Assembly (NCBI GenBank): GCA_035697245.1
Contig: DASSDH010000023.1
Span: forward strand, 1 to 17,010
DNA: 17,010 nt
Source of the DNA: JACVRX01 sp035697245
GTDB taxonomy: Bacteria > Actinomycetota > Actinomycetes > Jiangellales > Jiangellaceae
Direction of reading: 5' to 3'
The notes beneath the pieces were generated by a model, which was given only the letters and a program-made list of their open reading frames with translations, did not search any database and was not told where the DNA came from. Shown here piece after piece: positions 1-7,422 of this stretch (position 1 is the first letter of the stretch; every line of letters begins with the position of its first letter). The translations under genes were made by a program, and so were the position numbers.

Positions 1-216
1 GGCGGTTTCGTGATTCGGGAGCCGCACCCCACGGATCGGCGAGCCGTGCTCGTGTCGTTCACCGACCACGGAGCGGCCGTCGTCAAGGTCATGGAGCAGG
101 GCCAGCGGGAACTGGCGAACCTGCTGTTCGCTCAGATGCGACCGCAGCAGTTCGACTGCTTCGCCGAGGGGCTGGAACTGGTCGTGGATCGGCTTCGAGA
201 CAGCGTGAACTCATGA
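1..216 (+). CDS. MarR-family transcriptional regulator, C-terminal part (5' truncated by window edge)
   Basis: The reading frame is open from base 1 and ends at TGA 214-216, so only the last ~71 residues are present. The segment ILE-ARG-GLU-PRO-HIS-PRO followed by TDRRAVLVSFTDHG has the shape of the MarR winged-helix wing, whose usual form is D-x-R-x-x-x-V-x-L-T-x-x-G. It is followed by the long amphipathic dimerisation helix (VVKVMEQGQRELANLLF) and a final helix, as in MarR proteins. The DNA-recognition helix lies outside the window, so target and ligand cannot be judged. Its stop overlaps the start of the next gene (ATGA at 213-216), which indicates translational coupling with the membrane protein. 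MarR regulators often control an adjacent export or detoxification gene; that role here is inference. Confidence 0.75.
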   Translation, partial: GGFVIREPHPTDRRAVLVSFTDHGAAVVKVMEQGQRELANLLFAQMRPQQFDCFAEGLELVVDRLRDSVNS

Positions 217-866
217 GGGAACCAGGGCCCGATGCCGACCGAACGTCAGTGTTCTCCCTTGTCCGCCGGGCAGTTGTGTTCGAGCTTCGGCTGTACCGGA
301 GCGTGGCCCGGTGGGTGAGTCGTCGACCGGCTGTCCCGGCCGGAAACGTCGAAGCAGTCGGCTACAGCCGAATGGTGACGCCGGTGATGTGGCTGTGGAT
401 CTTCGGCTCAGCTGTGGAGGTGGTGGTCGTCCACCTACTCGTCCCCTGGCCCACCGTTCGGATCGTCTTGCTCATCATCAGCGTCTGGGGCCTGATCTGG
501 ATGGTCGGCTTCCTCGCCAGCCTCAAGGTGTATCCGCATCTGATCGGCGATTCGGAGCTGCGCATCCGGCACGGCGCGTCGGTCGACATCACGGTCCCGT
601 GGGACTCCATCGCCTCCGTCGTGGCCCAGCGCCGCGACCTGCCGTCGTCGATCCGAACCCTGCAGTTCAGAGAGACCGAACGCGGCACAGGCCTGCAGGT
701 CGGTGTATCCGGCGAAGTCAATGTGCGCGTCGTCCTGACGCACCCGATGACCGTGCCGACCCCGAGGGGCGGCCGAGAGGTCGCCGAACTCAGTTTCTGG
801 GTCGATGACCCACACGCCTTCGTCGCCCGAGCCTGTGCACGGCTGGCAAAGACGGCCACCTCATGA
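213..866 (+). CDS. Two-helix membrane protein of unknown function
   Basis: A 217-aa protein starting with ATG inside the ATGA overlap with the MarR gene. Residues ~1-50 are basic and cytoplasm-like. Two hydrophobic segments follow, ~55-78 (starting VTPVMWLWIFGSAVEV) and ~82-104 (VRIVLLIISVWGLIWMVGF), separated by a short Pro-Trp-Pro turn, which suggests a hairpin in the membrane. Residues ~108-217 are soluble, beta-rich and contain a WDSI segment. This resembles the PH-like domain that follows a two-helix hairpin in many small actinobacterial membrane proteins. No enzymatic motif is visible. Coupling to a MarR gene suggests co-regulation. I do not recognise a specific family; the gene is well supported by start overlap and composition, the function is not. 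Confidence 0.7.
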   Translation: MREPGPDADRTSVFSLVRRAVVFELRLYRSVARWVSRRPAVPAGNVEAVGYSRMVTPVMWLWIFGSAVEVVVVHLLVPWPTVRIVLLIISVWGLIWMVGFLASLKVYPHLIGDSELRIRHGASVDITVPWDSIASVVAQRRDLPSSIRTLQFRETERGTGLQVGVSGEVNVRVVLTHPMTVPTPRGGREVAELSFWVDDPHAFVARACARLAKTATS

Positions 867-985
867 TCGTGAGGTACCCCAGAGCACCGGCCCGTAAGGG
901 TGGCAAATTTCGACAGGTGCCGGGGACAATAGAGGTGATGCGTGCGCCGGCCGGTGTCAACGAGTCAGGTCGGAGGGATGCGGCG

Positions 986-1879
986 ATGCGGATGGTATGG
1001 AAGGGAAGCATTTCCTTCGGCCTGGTCACGATTCCGGTCCGGCTGTACGTCGCGACGGAAAGCAAGAACGTTCCCTCCCACCAGGTTCACCTCAGCGATG
1101 GCGGCCGGGTGCAGTACAAGCGCGTGTGTTCAGTCGACGGTGCCGAGGTGCCATACGAAGAGGTCGGTCGGGGGTACGAGACGGCCTCCGGCGAAATGGT
1201 CGTTCTCAGCGACGTGGATCTCGCCATGCTGCCGCAGCCGAACTCGCGCTCCATCGACGTCGTGTCGTTCGTGCCCGAGAAAACGATCGACCCGATCGTT
1301 CTCGACCGCAGCTACTACGTCGAGCCGGAATCCCAGGCAGCCAAGGCGTATCTGCTGTTGCGTGACGCGCTGAAGAAATCCGAGCGGGTTGCCGTCGCGA
1401 AGGTGACGCTGCGCGATCGCGAAGTCATCGCCCTGTTGCGGGTGCACTCCGACGTGCTCGTTCTGGCGACCATGCTCTGGCCTGACGAGGTGCGCACTCC
1501 GCGGTTCCCGTTCCTGGCGGACGAGGAGTCGTCGGCTCCGGCACAAGAACTCGCGATGGCCGAAGCGCTGATCGACTCCTTGTCCGACGAGGACCTGGAT
1601 CCGGGCAGGTACCGGGACGTTCACCGGGAGGCCCTGACCGCCCTCATCGACGCCAAGGCCACTGGTCGGCCGTTGATCCAGGATGCCCAGGCGGGCGCCG
1701 GTCCGCTCGACTTGCTGACTGCGCTGAAAGCCAGCGTCGAGGCGGCCAAGCAGCGTAAGTCGACGGGAGCAGAAGGTGTGCGTCGGCGCGCCCCGTCGAC
1801 CAGTGGTGCTTCGACGAAGAAGCCGAAGAAACCGGTACCCACGGGCCGCGGATCCGGCCCGCCGAAGAAGCGGGGCTGA
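986..1879 (+). CDS. ku: Ku, bacterial non-homologous end-joining protein
   Basis: A 297-aa homologue of prokaryotic Ku, the homodimeric ring that binds DNA double-strand ends and recruits LigD for end joining. The N terminus MRMVWKGSISFGLVTIPVRL matches the conserved Ku opening (I-x-F-G-L-V-x-V/I-P-V). Further in are the typical SYYVEPESQAAKAYLLLRDA segment (~110-130) and the helix DLLTALKASVEAAKQRK (~248-264) that ends the core fold. The last ~30 residues form a Lys/Arg/Pro-rich tail (STKKPKKPVPTGRG), as in Ku proteins that use a basic tail for DNA binding. ATG 986 is chosen because GGAGGG (972-977) lies 8 nt upstream and the protein then opens like known Ku; a frame extension to 863 has no family support. 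No ligD gene lies within the window. Confidence 0.95.
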   Translation: MRMVWKGSISFGLVTIPVRLYVATESKNVPSHQVHLSDGGRVQYKRVCSVDGAEVPYEEVGRGYETASGEMVVLSDVDLAMLPQPNSRSIDVVSFVPEKTIDPIVLDRSYYVEPESQAAKAYLLLRDALKKSERVAVAKVTLRDREVIALLRVHSDVLVLATMLWPDEVRTPRFPFLADEESSAPAQELAMAEALIDSLSDEDLDPGRYRDVHREALTALIDAKATGRPLIQDAQAGAGPLDLLTALKASVEAAKQRKSTGAEGVRRRAPSTSGASTKKPKKPVPTGRGSGPPKKRG

Positions 1880-1956
1880 TCCACGGTTCTGCCAAGGTCT
1901 GGCAACACGCCGTCGCAATACCGGAGCCGGACCGTGCCAGCTGGTACCAACGAGGC

Positions 1957-2160
1957 ATGAGCACGTGTACGGGCTGCGAGTCGGGCCTCGACCATTGCCA
2001 CGGAACCCTGGTGGTGCACGGCGACGGAGCCCGGGACTGCACGGATGGCGAGTGCGCGCTGGATGATCCCCTGCGCCATGCACTGGTGGTCGACTGCTTC
2101 AACGTCGTAGGCGGCTGCTGTGCCGAGCCCGAAAAGCAGGACTTCGCACAGGCGTCCTGA
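1957..2160 (+). CDS. Small Cys/His-rich protein, probable metal-binding
   Basis: A 67-aa protein with eight cysteines (4, 7, 14, 28, 33, 47, 54, 55) and histidines at 13, 15, 21 and 41. It opens with C-x-x-C and then HCHGTLVVH (13-21), followed by a C-x4-C pair and RHALVVDC (40-47). I recall small actinobacterial proteins with the same CxxC...HCHGTLVVH pattern, annotated as hypothetical. The spacing suggests a zinc-ribbon-like or other metal site; that is inference. It lies 77 nt downstream of ku on the same strand and 57 nt upstream of the coiled-coil gene, so it could be in one transcript with either. The SD sequence (GAGG at 1952-1955) is close to the ATG, hence weak. Conserved-looking composition makes it a real gene. 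Confidence 0.7.
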   Translation: MSTCTGCESGLDHCHGTLVVHGDGARDCTDGECALDDPLRHALVVDCFNVVGGCCAEPEKQDFAQAS

Positions 2161-2217
2161 TCGGGCCCCGCGGTTGCACCGTCGGCCGCGGTCACGTTGG
2201 ATTGGCTCGGAACGACT

Positions 2218-3156
2218 ATGACGGTGTCCGAGCTGGAAGAGATCGTCGGCGAGCTGTATCTCCTGCCGCCGGCTGACTTCGTCGCTGCCCGGAACGAGTT
2301 GGTCCGGCAGGCGCGCGCCGCTGGCCACCGCGAGTTCGCCGAAACGCTGCAGACCCTGCGCCGGCCGACTCGCAGCGCCTGGCTGGTCAACCTGTTGGCG
2401 CGCCGCGATTCAGCGGCCATGAAGCGGCTCTCTGCGGTCGGTCGCGAGCTTCGGCAGGCCCAGACCGGGCTGAACGGCGCTCAGTTGAGAGACCTGACCG
2501 AGCAGCGCAGAGAGGTCATCGCCGAGCTGCTCGAAAGAGCGCGTCAGCGCGCTGTCGAAGCGGGGCTACGGCTGACCAACGAGCTGATGTCTGAGGTCGA
2601 GGCGACGCTGCAGGCTGCCCTGGTCGATCTAGCCGGATCGCTGACCGTTCGGAATGGACGCCTGGAACGGCCGCTGTCGCACAGCGGCTTCGGTCCACGA
2701 CCTCACATCGACTTCGCTCCTCCGGCGGACGAGAATCCGCCACTGGTTGGCGACGAGTTGGCCGCTCGCCGCGCCAGGGCGGCGTCCACCGACGGGATCG
2801 CTGCTGGGCGTGCGTATGAGCCGGGCCTGCGGCCGGTACGCGACGAAAACGCCGCGGGACCCGATCAGGCCGACGCGGTCCGTCGGGTCGCACGGGCGGA
2901 GGAGGAACTCGCCGCCGCCGAGTCTGCCCACTGGCAACGCGAGTTCGAGCTGGCGGATGCCGCGGCGGCCGTCGAGGCGGCCAGCGACCGGCTGGACTGG
3001 CTTGACAACCAGAGAATCGAGGCCCGTCGAGACAAGGTCAAGGCCCAGCGAGAACTCGACGAGGCGCAGGAACTGCAACGCGACGCGGTTCTCGCTGTCG
3101 CGGATGCGCGCCGTCGGCTCGATATCGCTCGGCAGCAGGCAGGCATCGACCGTTGA
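2218..3156 (+). CDS. Uncharacterised actinobacterial coiled-coil protein
   Basis: A 312-aa soluble protein. Residues 1-70 hold a compact helical region with the pattern ELYLLPPADFVAARNELVRQ, then LRRPTRSAWLVNLLAR (48-62). This combination (LY-x-x-x-P-x-x-F-x-x-A-R ... LRRPT-x-x-A-W-x-V-N) recurs in hypothetical actinobacterial proteins, as far as I recall. Residues ~70-140 are helical and charged, ~141-215 look disordered and Pro/Arg-rich, and ~218-308 form a strong Ala/Glu/Arg-rich coiled coil. No catalytic motif is seen. ATG 2218 is preferred because the conserved region begins directly after it; TTG at 2197 in the same frame would add seven residues. The acetamidase-type gene starts 17 nt downstream, which implies co-transcription. 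Confidence 0.75.
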   Translation: MTVSELEEIVGELYLLPPADFVAARNELVRQARAAGHREFAETLQTLRRPTRSAWLVNLLARRDSAAMKRLSAVGRELRQAQTGLNGAQLRDLTEQRREVIAELLERARQRAVEAGLRLTNELMSEVEATLQAALVDLAGSLTVRNGRLERPLSHSGFGPRPHIDFAPPADENPPLVGDELAARRARAASTDGIAAGRAYEPGLRPVRDENAAGPDQADAVRRVARAEEELAAAESAHWQREFELADAAAAVEAASDRLDWLDNQRIEARRDKVKAQRELDEAQELQRDAVLAVADARRRLDIARQQAGIDR

Positions 3157-3173
3157 GCACGTGGAGGTAGGCG

Positions 3174-4289
3174 GTGGCGGTTCACGAGATCCGTATCGAT
3201 CGTTCCAAGACGTTGCTCGAAGAGCCGGGCACGGGCCACAACCGATGGCATCCGGAAATTGAGCCGCTGGTGCGTTGTGAAGCTGGTGACGAGGTCGTGC
3301 TCGAGACGCGCGACGCGTTCGACGGGCAGATGGGGCCACAGGCGACCCTGGAGACCGTTGCAGCGCCAAACCTCGATGTCGTTCACCCGCTGACCGGTCC
3401 CGTATACGTCGAAGGGGCGGCCCCGGGAGACTTGCTCGAGGTGGAGATCCTCGAGGTGATCCCGGACGGCTACGGCTACACGGTGCAGGTACCTGGGTTT
3501 GGTTTCCTGCGCGACGTATTCCCCGACCCCTTCATGGTGCGCTGGGACATCTCGGATGGGTGGGCGACATCCGCCGACTTACCTGGCGTACGCGTTCCGG
3601 CCGCGCCGTTCATGGGAACGATCGGGCTGTCCCCAGGACACGACGCGCTGCAGCGGATCACGGCCCGCGAGCAAGCGTCATTGGACCGCGGCGGCTTCGT
3701 CCTCCCGCCTTCCCCGGAATCTGCGGTGCCGTCGGATCCTCGGATCGCCGCGGAGGCGCTGCGCACGATCCCGCCGAGGGAGCAGGCCGGCAACGTCGAC
3801 ATCAAACAGCTTGGAGCCGGGACCCGACTGTTCATTCCGGTGGATACACCCGGTGCGCTGTTCTCTGCAGGCGACGCCCACTTCGCCCAGGGCGACTGCG
3901 AGACGTGCGGCACAGCGATCGAGATGAACGCGACCCTGCGGGTGCGTTTCGCAGTGCACTCCGGCAAGGCACGAGAGCAGGCCATCCGGGATCCGCAGTT
4001 CTCCCGGGCCGACTACTGGGTCGCACCCGAGTACGCCGCCCCACAACGTTTCTATGCCACGACGGGCATGTCGGTGAGCACGGACGGCGAGGTACGCGCC
4101 GAGGACGCCACGCTGGCTGCACGCAACGCCCTGTTGAATATGATCGCCCACCTGGGCGATCGCGGATTTGGTCGTCAGCAGGCGTACGCGATCTGCAGCG
4201 TTGCCGTCGATCTCAAAGTCAGCCAGCTAGTCGACGTCCCCAGCTTCCTGGTGTCGGCGTTCCTGCCCGAAGCCATCTTCACCACCTGA
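3174..4289 (+). CDS. Acetamidase/formamidase family protein
   Basis: A 371-aa member of the FmdA/AmdA family, cytosolic enzymes that hydrolyse short aliphatic amides (formamide, acetamide) to the acid and ammonia. Family signatures visible are PLTGPVYVEGAAPGDLLEVE (72-91), GNVDIKQLGAGTRLFIPV (206-223) and the metal-site region GDAHFAQGDCETCGTAIEMN (233-252). In the members I recall, the residue after QGD is Gly; here it is Cys 242, while Cys 245 matches a common position. At 371 residues it is slightly shorter than characterised acetamidases (about 400). GTG 3174 is preceded by GGAGGT, and it follows the coiled-coil gene by 17 nt. The true substrate cannot be told from sequence; the family assignment is secure. 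Confidence 0.9.
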   Translation: MAVHEIRIDRSKTLLEEPGTGHNRWHPEIEPLVRCEAGDEVVLETRDAFDGQMGPQATLETVAAPNLDVVHPLTGPVYVEGAAPGDLLEVEILEVIPDGYGYTVQVPGFGFLRDVFPDPFMVRWDISDGWATSADLPGVRVPAAPFMGTIGLSPGHDALQRITAREQASLDRGGFVLPPSPESAVPSDPRIAAEALRTIPPREQAGNVDIKQLGAGTRLFIPVDTPGALFSAGDAHFAQGDCETCGTAIEMNATLRVRFAVHSGKAREQAIRDPQFSRADYWVAPEYAAPQRFYATTGMSVSTDGEVRAEDATLAARNALLNMIAHLGDRGFGRQQAYAICSVAVDLKVSQLVDVPSFLVSAFLPEAIFTT

Positions 4290-4331
4290 GCCCAAACCAC
4301 CCGCGGCCCACGGAGATCCGGCTGGTCGGTC

Positions 4332-5042
4332 TCAGCTCGACGCAGCCACAGCGCTGCCAGGGCCGGTTGGCAACCCGTAAGCCACGAGCATCTGCCGCCC
4401 GACCAGACCGACGGTCCGGGCGAGCGTGCGTCGGTACGCCTCGGTGAGTGGTCGCACGTTGCGAAGCTCCCACAACGTTCGGGCGTGGACCCAGGCCGCG
4501 TCCCGGGCATTGTCGATAGACCAGGCCGATACCAGATCAGCAAGCGGCGACAGCGGAGCACCGGCTTCGACGACAAGCGAGTCGAGGAAGGACTGCCTGA
4601 TCGGGCGCACCACGGTGGCGAGCAACTCGTTGATCCGCTCGTAGTCGTCGTGCATGGTCGCCGGCTCGCGGCGAGCCCGCCGGCACGTGGTAACGACCGC
4701 GACCGCGAGGTCGTGGTTGATGTGCGCGTTCATCCCGGCCAGCGCGAACTGCGCCGGCGCCACCCTCCGCCGGCGGCGGGCTGCCACCAAGGGCGCCCAC
4801 GACCGCGCCACGTCCGCCCCGGCCGCGGCGGCCTCCACCGAATCGAAATACAGCCCGGCGAAGACAACGTCGAATCGTTCCATGAAGCGCGCGTCGCGAA
4901 AAAACCCGTCACGCATCTGGTCCCGGACCAACTCGCTCACCTGCAAGTACACCCGGTTGAACACGGCGATACCGTCGCGACGGGGCAGCCCGGACTCGAT
5001 CGCCCGCAGCCGATCGACAACCTCATCCACGGTACGAACCAC
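4332..5042 (-). CDS. DUF5995 family protein
   Basis: A 236-aa mostly helical protein. The hallmark is MNAHINHDLA (104-113), preceded by an Ala/Arg-rich helix and followed by a segment starting DDYERINELL. This arrangement fits the DUF5995 family of Actinobacteria. The His/Asn cluster (H107, N109, H110, D111) is suggestive of a metal or active site, but no biochemical role is known to me. The start is GTG at 5042; an in-frame GTG four codons later is an alternative. It is convergent with the amidase gene (42-nt gap) and divergent from the exonuclease gene (136-nt gap), so it is its own transcription unit. The Arg-rich stretch at ~89-93 could be a surface-charged loop. Confidence 0.8.
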   Translation of the reverse strand: MVRTVDEVVDRLRAIESGLPRRDGIAVFNRVYLQVSELVRDQMRDGFFRDARFMERFDVVFAGLYFDSVEAAAAGADVARSWAPLVAARRRRRVAPAQFALAGMNAHINHDLAVAVVTTCRRARREPATMHDDYERINELLATVVRPIRQSFLDSLVVEAGAPLSPLADLVSAWSIDNARDAAWVHARTLWELRNVRPLTEAYRRTLARTVGLVGRQMLVAYGLPTGPGSAVAASS

Positions 5043-5178
5043 GCGATCACCCCACCGGTGTCCAGCCTTGTTTCAGAGTGGCAGATCCACGCGCACCCGA
5101 CACCCAGGAGTACGAAACGGCCAGTAGGACGCGACACCTCCGCGCTGACATGTCGGGGTGGTGGCCAATGATGGGCCC

Positions 5179-6072
5179 ATGCGGGTCCATCTCATCGACG
5201 GCACATACGAGTTGTTCCGGCAGCACTTCGGTTATGCCCGACGCCAAGAACAGCCGACTCCGTACGACGCCACCGTCGGTGTGCTGACATCGACGCTGCA
5301 GCTGCTTCGAGAGGGGGCCAGCCACGTCGCCGTGGCTAGCGACCACGTCATCGAGAGCTTCCGCAACGACTTGTGGCCGGGCTACAAGACCAGCGCGGGC
5401 ATGGACCCTGTGCTGCTCGCCCAGCTGCCCGTGGTCGAGGACGCCCTCGACGCAATGGGCGTCACCGTGTGGGCCATGGTGGAGCACGAGGCCGACGATG
5501 CCCTCGCGGCCGCGGCGCAGGTCGCCGACCTCGACAAACGGGTGGAGCAAGTCGCCATCGTCACCCCGGACAAGGACCTCGGCCAGTGCGTTCGCGAGCA
5601 GCGGGTCGTCCAGTACGACCGGCGCAACGACAAGTGGATCGACGAGGAAGGCGTGCACGCCAAGTTCGGCGTCCCGCCGGCGTCGGTGCCGCACTGGCTG
5701 GCGTTGGTCGGTGACAGCGCAGACGGCTTCCCGGGCATCCCCGGCTGGGGTGCCAAGTCGTCATCGGCCGTGCTGGCGAGGTACCGAACGGTTGACGCGA
5801 TCCCCGACGACCCCGCCGAGTGGGATGTCGCCGGCGTTCGCAATGCGGTGACACTGGCCGCGTCCCTGCGCGAGAACCGCGAGCTGGCGCAGCTGTTCGT
5901 CCGGCTGGCGACGGCCGTGACCGACATCGACGTCGGCACCGTCGACGAATGGTTCTGGACTGGGCCCACGGAACGCTTCGCTGGGGTCGCAGAGCGGCTC
6001 GGTGCGCCTGGCCTCGCTAACCGGGCCGCCGATCTCGCGGCGCGACGGAGCGGAAGCACACGAGCCCGGTAG
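5179..6072 (+). CDS. 5'-3' exonuclease of the FEN/PIN superfamily
   Basis: A 297-aa stand-alone relative of the 5' nuclease domain of DNA polymerase I, a two-metal enzyme that degrades DNA from 5' ends or cleaves flaps. The acidic metal ligands are all recognisable: D7 in LIDGTYELF, D55 in ASDHVIESFR with the following NDLWPGYK, E104/D106/D107 in VEHEADDALA, D131/D133 in VTPDKDLGQC, and D179/D182 in VGDSADGFPGIPGWG. The last begins the helix-three-turn-helix DNA-binding unit (~178-201). It lacks a polymerase domain and is shorter than the mycobacterial stand-alone homologue. ATG 5179 is preferred over GTG 5158 because the beta-strand with the first Asp begins directly there. A role in DNA repair near Ku is inference. 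Confidence 0.88.
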   Translation: MRVHLIDGTYELFRQHFGYARRQEQPTPYDATVGVLTSTLQLLREGASHVAVASDHVIESFRNDLWPGYKTSAGMDPVLLAQLPVVEDALDAMGVTVWAMVEHEADDALAAAAQVADLDKRVEQVAIVTPDKDLGQCVREQRVVQYDRRNDKWIDEEGVHAKFGVPPASVPHWLALVGDSADGFPGIPGWGAKSSSAVLARYRTVDAIPDDPAEWDVAGVRNAVTLAASLRENRELAQLFVRLATAVTDIDVGTVDEWFWTGPTERFAGVAERLGAPGLANRAADLAARRSGSTRAR

Positions 6073-6133
6073 CGGGCGGCGTGCCGCGTGACGAACCCAT
6101 CGACGGTTTCCAACGCGTGAGCCCGAGGAGCAC

Positions 6134-6162
6134 TTGACGGGCTGCTCATCGAGCTGTATTTT
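6134..6162 (+). promoter_or_regulatory. Probable sigma70-type promoter of the ArsR-SRPBCC operon
   Basis: TTGACG (6134-6139) and TATTTT (6157-6162) are separated by exactly 17 nt. They match the -35 consensus at five positions and the -10 consensus at four. The start of transcription would fall near 6169, about 23 nt upstream of the ArsR ATG. The tract is conspicuously AT-rich for this genome. Confidence 0.6.
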
Positions 6163-6174
6163 ACCGATAGGTTA
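6161..6174. promoter_or_regulatory. Candidate ArsR operator overlapping the -10 and transcription start
   Basis: TTACC-GATA-GGTTA is an inverted repeat with four of five base pairs matching across a 4-nt centre. It sits over the end of the -10 box and the predicted transcription start. That is the usual place for a self-repressing ArsR protein to bind. The dyad is short, so this is a moderate prediction. Confidence 0.45.
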
Positions 6175-6191
6175 TTTAACGGAGTGGCTAA

Positions 6192-6548
6192 ATGACGGTG
6201 GCAACCGATCGGCTGGACCGCACGTTCGCGGCACTTGCCGACCCCACGAGGCGGGCGATCCTGTCCCGGCTCGCGGGGGGGCAGGCCTCGGTCCTCGAGC
6301 TGGCCGAGCCGTTCGACATCAGCCTGCCGGCGATCTCCAAGCATCTGAAGGTGCTGGAGCGAGCCGGGCTGATCGCGCGGACCCGCGAACGGCAGTCGCG
6401 TCCCGCCCAGCTGCAGGCAGCGCCGCTCAAGGAAGTTGCGGATTGGACGGAGCATTACCGCCGCTTCTGGGAAGAGAGATACGACCGACTGGACGAGTAC
6501 CTGGAGGAGCTCCAGGGACGAGGAAAGGAAAACAGCGATGGCCGGTAA
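6192..6548 (+). CDS. ArsR-family winged-helix repressor
   Basis: A 118-aa regulator of the ArsR type that is typically paired with AHSA1/SRPBCC proteins. The opening LDRTFAALADPTRRAILSRL (8-27) is the classic first helices, and ASVLELAEPFDISLPAISKH (32-51) followed by LKVLERAGLI is the helix-turn-helix with recognition helix. There is no Cys-rich metal site such as CVC, so arsenic or other metal sensing is unlikely. The C-terminal helix WTEHYRRFWEERYDRLDEYL is characteristic of this subgroup. GGAG (6181-6184) lies 7 nt before ATG. The 3' end overlaps the next gene by 11 nt, so the two are translated together. Autoregulation through the dyad at the promoter is likely. Confidence 0.9.
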   Translation: MTVATDRLDRTFAALADPTRRAILSRLAGGQASVLELAEPFDISLPAISKHLKVLERAGLIARTRERQSRPAQLQAAPLKEVADWTEHYRRFWEERYDRLDEYLEELQGRGKENSDGR

Positions 6549-7032
6549 CACACTCACCGTGACGACCCCCTCGGACCGCGAGATCGTCATGACCCGTAAC
6601 TTCGACGCGCCGCGCGACCTGGTGTTCGAGGCGCACAGCTCGTGTGAGCACCTGAGCAACTGGTGGGGCCCGCGCAAGTACGAGGTGGCCAGCTGTGAGA
6701 TCGACTTCCGTCCCGGCGGCACGTGGCGGATCGTGCACAAGTCGACCGAAGGGCCGGAAGAGCACGGCTTCCGCGGTGAGTTCCGGGAGATCGTCCGGCC
6801 CGAGCGCATCGTGTGGACGTTCGAGTGGGAAGGCATGCCCGGCGACGTTTCGGTGGAAACCCTGACCTTCGAGGAGCACGACGGCAAGACCACGCTCACT
6901 GCCTCGGCCGTCTACGACACCGTCGAGGATCGCGACGGCGTGCTCCAGTCCGGTATGACAGAGGGTGCAATCGAGACGTGGGACCGGCTCGAGGAGTACC
7001 TCGGCTCGTTGCAGGCACGCCACAGCAGCTGA
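6538..7032 (+). CDS. AHSA1/SRPBCC (START-like) domain protein
   Basis: A 164-aa single-domain protein of the SRPBCC helix-grip fold, which encloses a hydrophobic ligand cavity. The AHSA1-type marks are the N-terminal strand REIVMTRNFDAPRDLVFEAH (14-33), the WWGP box (41-44) in LSNWWGPRKYE, the FRPGGTWR segment, and the closing long helix (GMTEGAIETWDRLEEYLGSL). Such proteins partnered with ArsR are widespread in Actinobacteria; their ligands are generally unknown. It overlaps the ArsR gene by 11 nt, and GAGGAAAGG lies just upstream of the ATG. Co-expression with, and repression by, that ArsR is expected. Confidence 0.88.
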   Translation: MAGNTLTVTTPSDREIVMTRNFDAPRDLVFEAHSSCEHLSNWWGPRKYEVASCEIDFRPGGTWRIVHKSTEGPEEHGFRGEFREIVRPERIVWTFEWEGMPGDVSVETLTFEEHDGKTTLTASAVYDTVEDRDGVLQSGMTEGAIETWDRLEEYLGSLQARHSS

Positions 7033-7134
7033 CCCGCAGTTCCGATCATGGGAGAAGACGTTCGCTGCGTGTATCCGTGATCACCGCGGGAATAGGGCAT
7101 ACCAGCAGTGCGACGATTCCCCGAGGAGGACCGG

Positions 7135-7347
7135 ATGCTCAGGCCAGAAACATCGCAGGCTGCGGCCGGTGCGGCGGCAGACGTCGCCGACGAGGTCACC
7201 GGTGACACGCCGGATAACGCCTCCCGGGATGAGCCGACGGACCCGTCGTGGGAAGCGGACCGGGAGACCGAGCTCGATCCGGGCAGAGTCCACGGTGACG
7301 ACCTGCAGTCGGACGCCACTCGAAGCGAAGGCGAGCCGGACGAGTAA
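7135..7347 (+). CDS. Small acidic, probably disordered protein
   Basis: A 70-aa protein dominated by Asp, Glu, Ala and Gly, with almost no large hydrophobic residues. It has no Cys and no predicted secondary structure that I can see. ATG 7135 is chosen because AGGAGGA (7124-7130) is a near-perfect Shine-Dalgarno sequence 4 nt upstream; an in-frame GTG at 7108 would be a weaker start. Short acidic proteins of this kind occur in actinobacteria and are usually unannotated. It stands alone between the SRPBCC gene (102-nt gap) and a convergent gene. No function can be assigned. The ribosome binding site is the main reason to believe it. Confidence 0.55.
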   Translation: MLRPETSQAAAGAAADVADEVTGDTPDNASRDEPTDPSWEADRETELDPGRVHGDDLQSDATRSEGEPDE

Positions 7348-7422
7348 GCGCGGGGCGCCAGCTCGTCGGCGCGACCGAGCCGCACCGATGGCCCGACCGG
7401 TCGCTCGCGTTAGCCGTCCGCG

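Noticed and set aside
863..985. Longer Ku start at 863
   Set aside because: The added 41 residues have no family counterpart, and a good SD precedes ATG 986.
6192..6548. Arsenic or metal sensing by the first ArsR protein
   Set aside because: No cysteine metal site is present, and the partner is an SRPBCC protein rather than an arsenic transporter or reductase.
5382..6899. A 505-codon open frame on the minus strand across the exonuclease, ArsR and SRPBCC genes
   Set aside because: It is antisense to three well-recognised genes, is rich in Ser/Arg/Pro and has no family motif; long antisense frames are common in GC-rich DNA.
7371..7404. Inverted repeat GCGACCG...CGGTCGC between convergent genes as a terminator
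   Set aside because: Stem of only 7 bp with a 20-nt loop and no T-tract; chance hairpins are frequent at this GC content.
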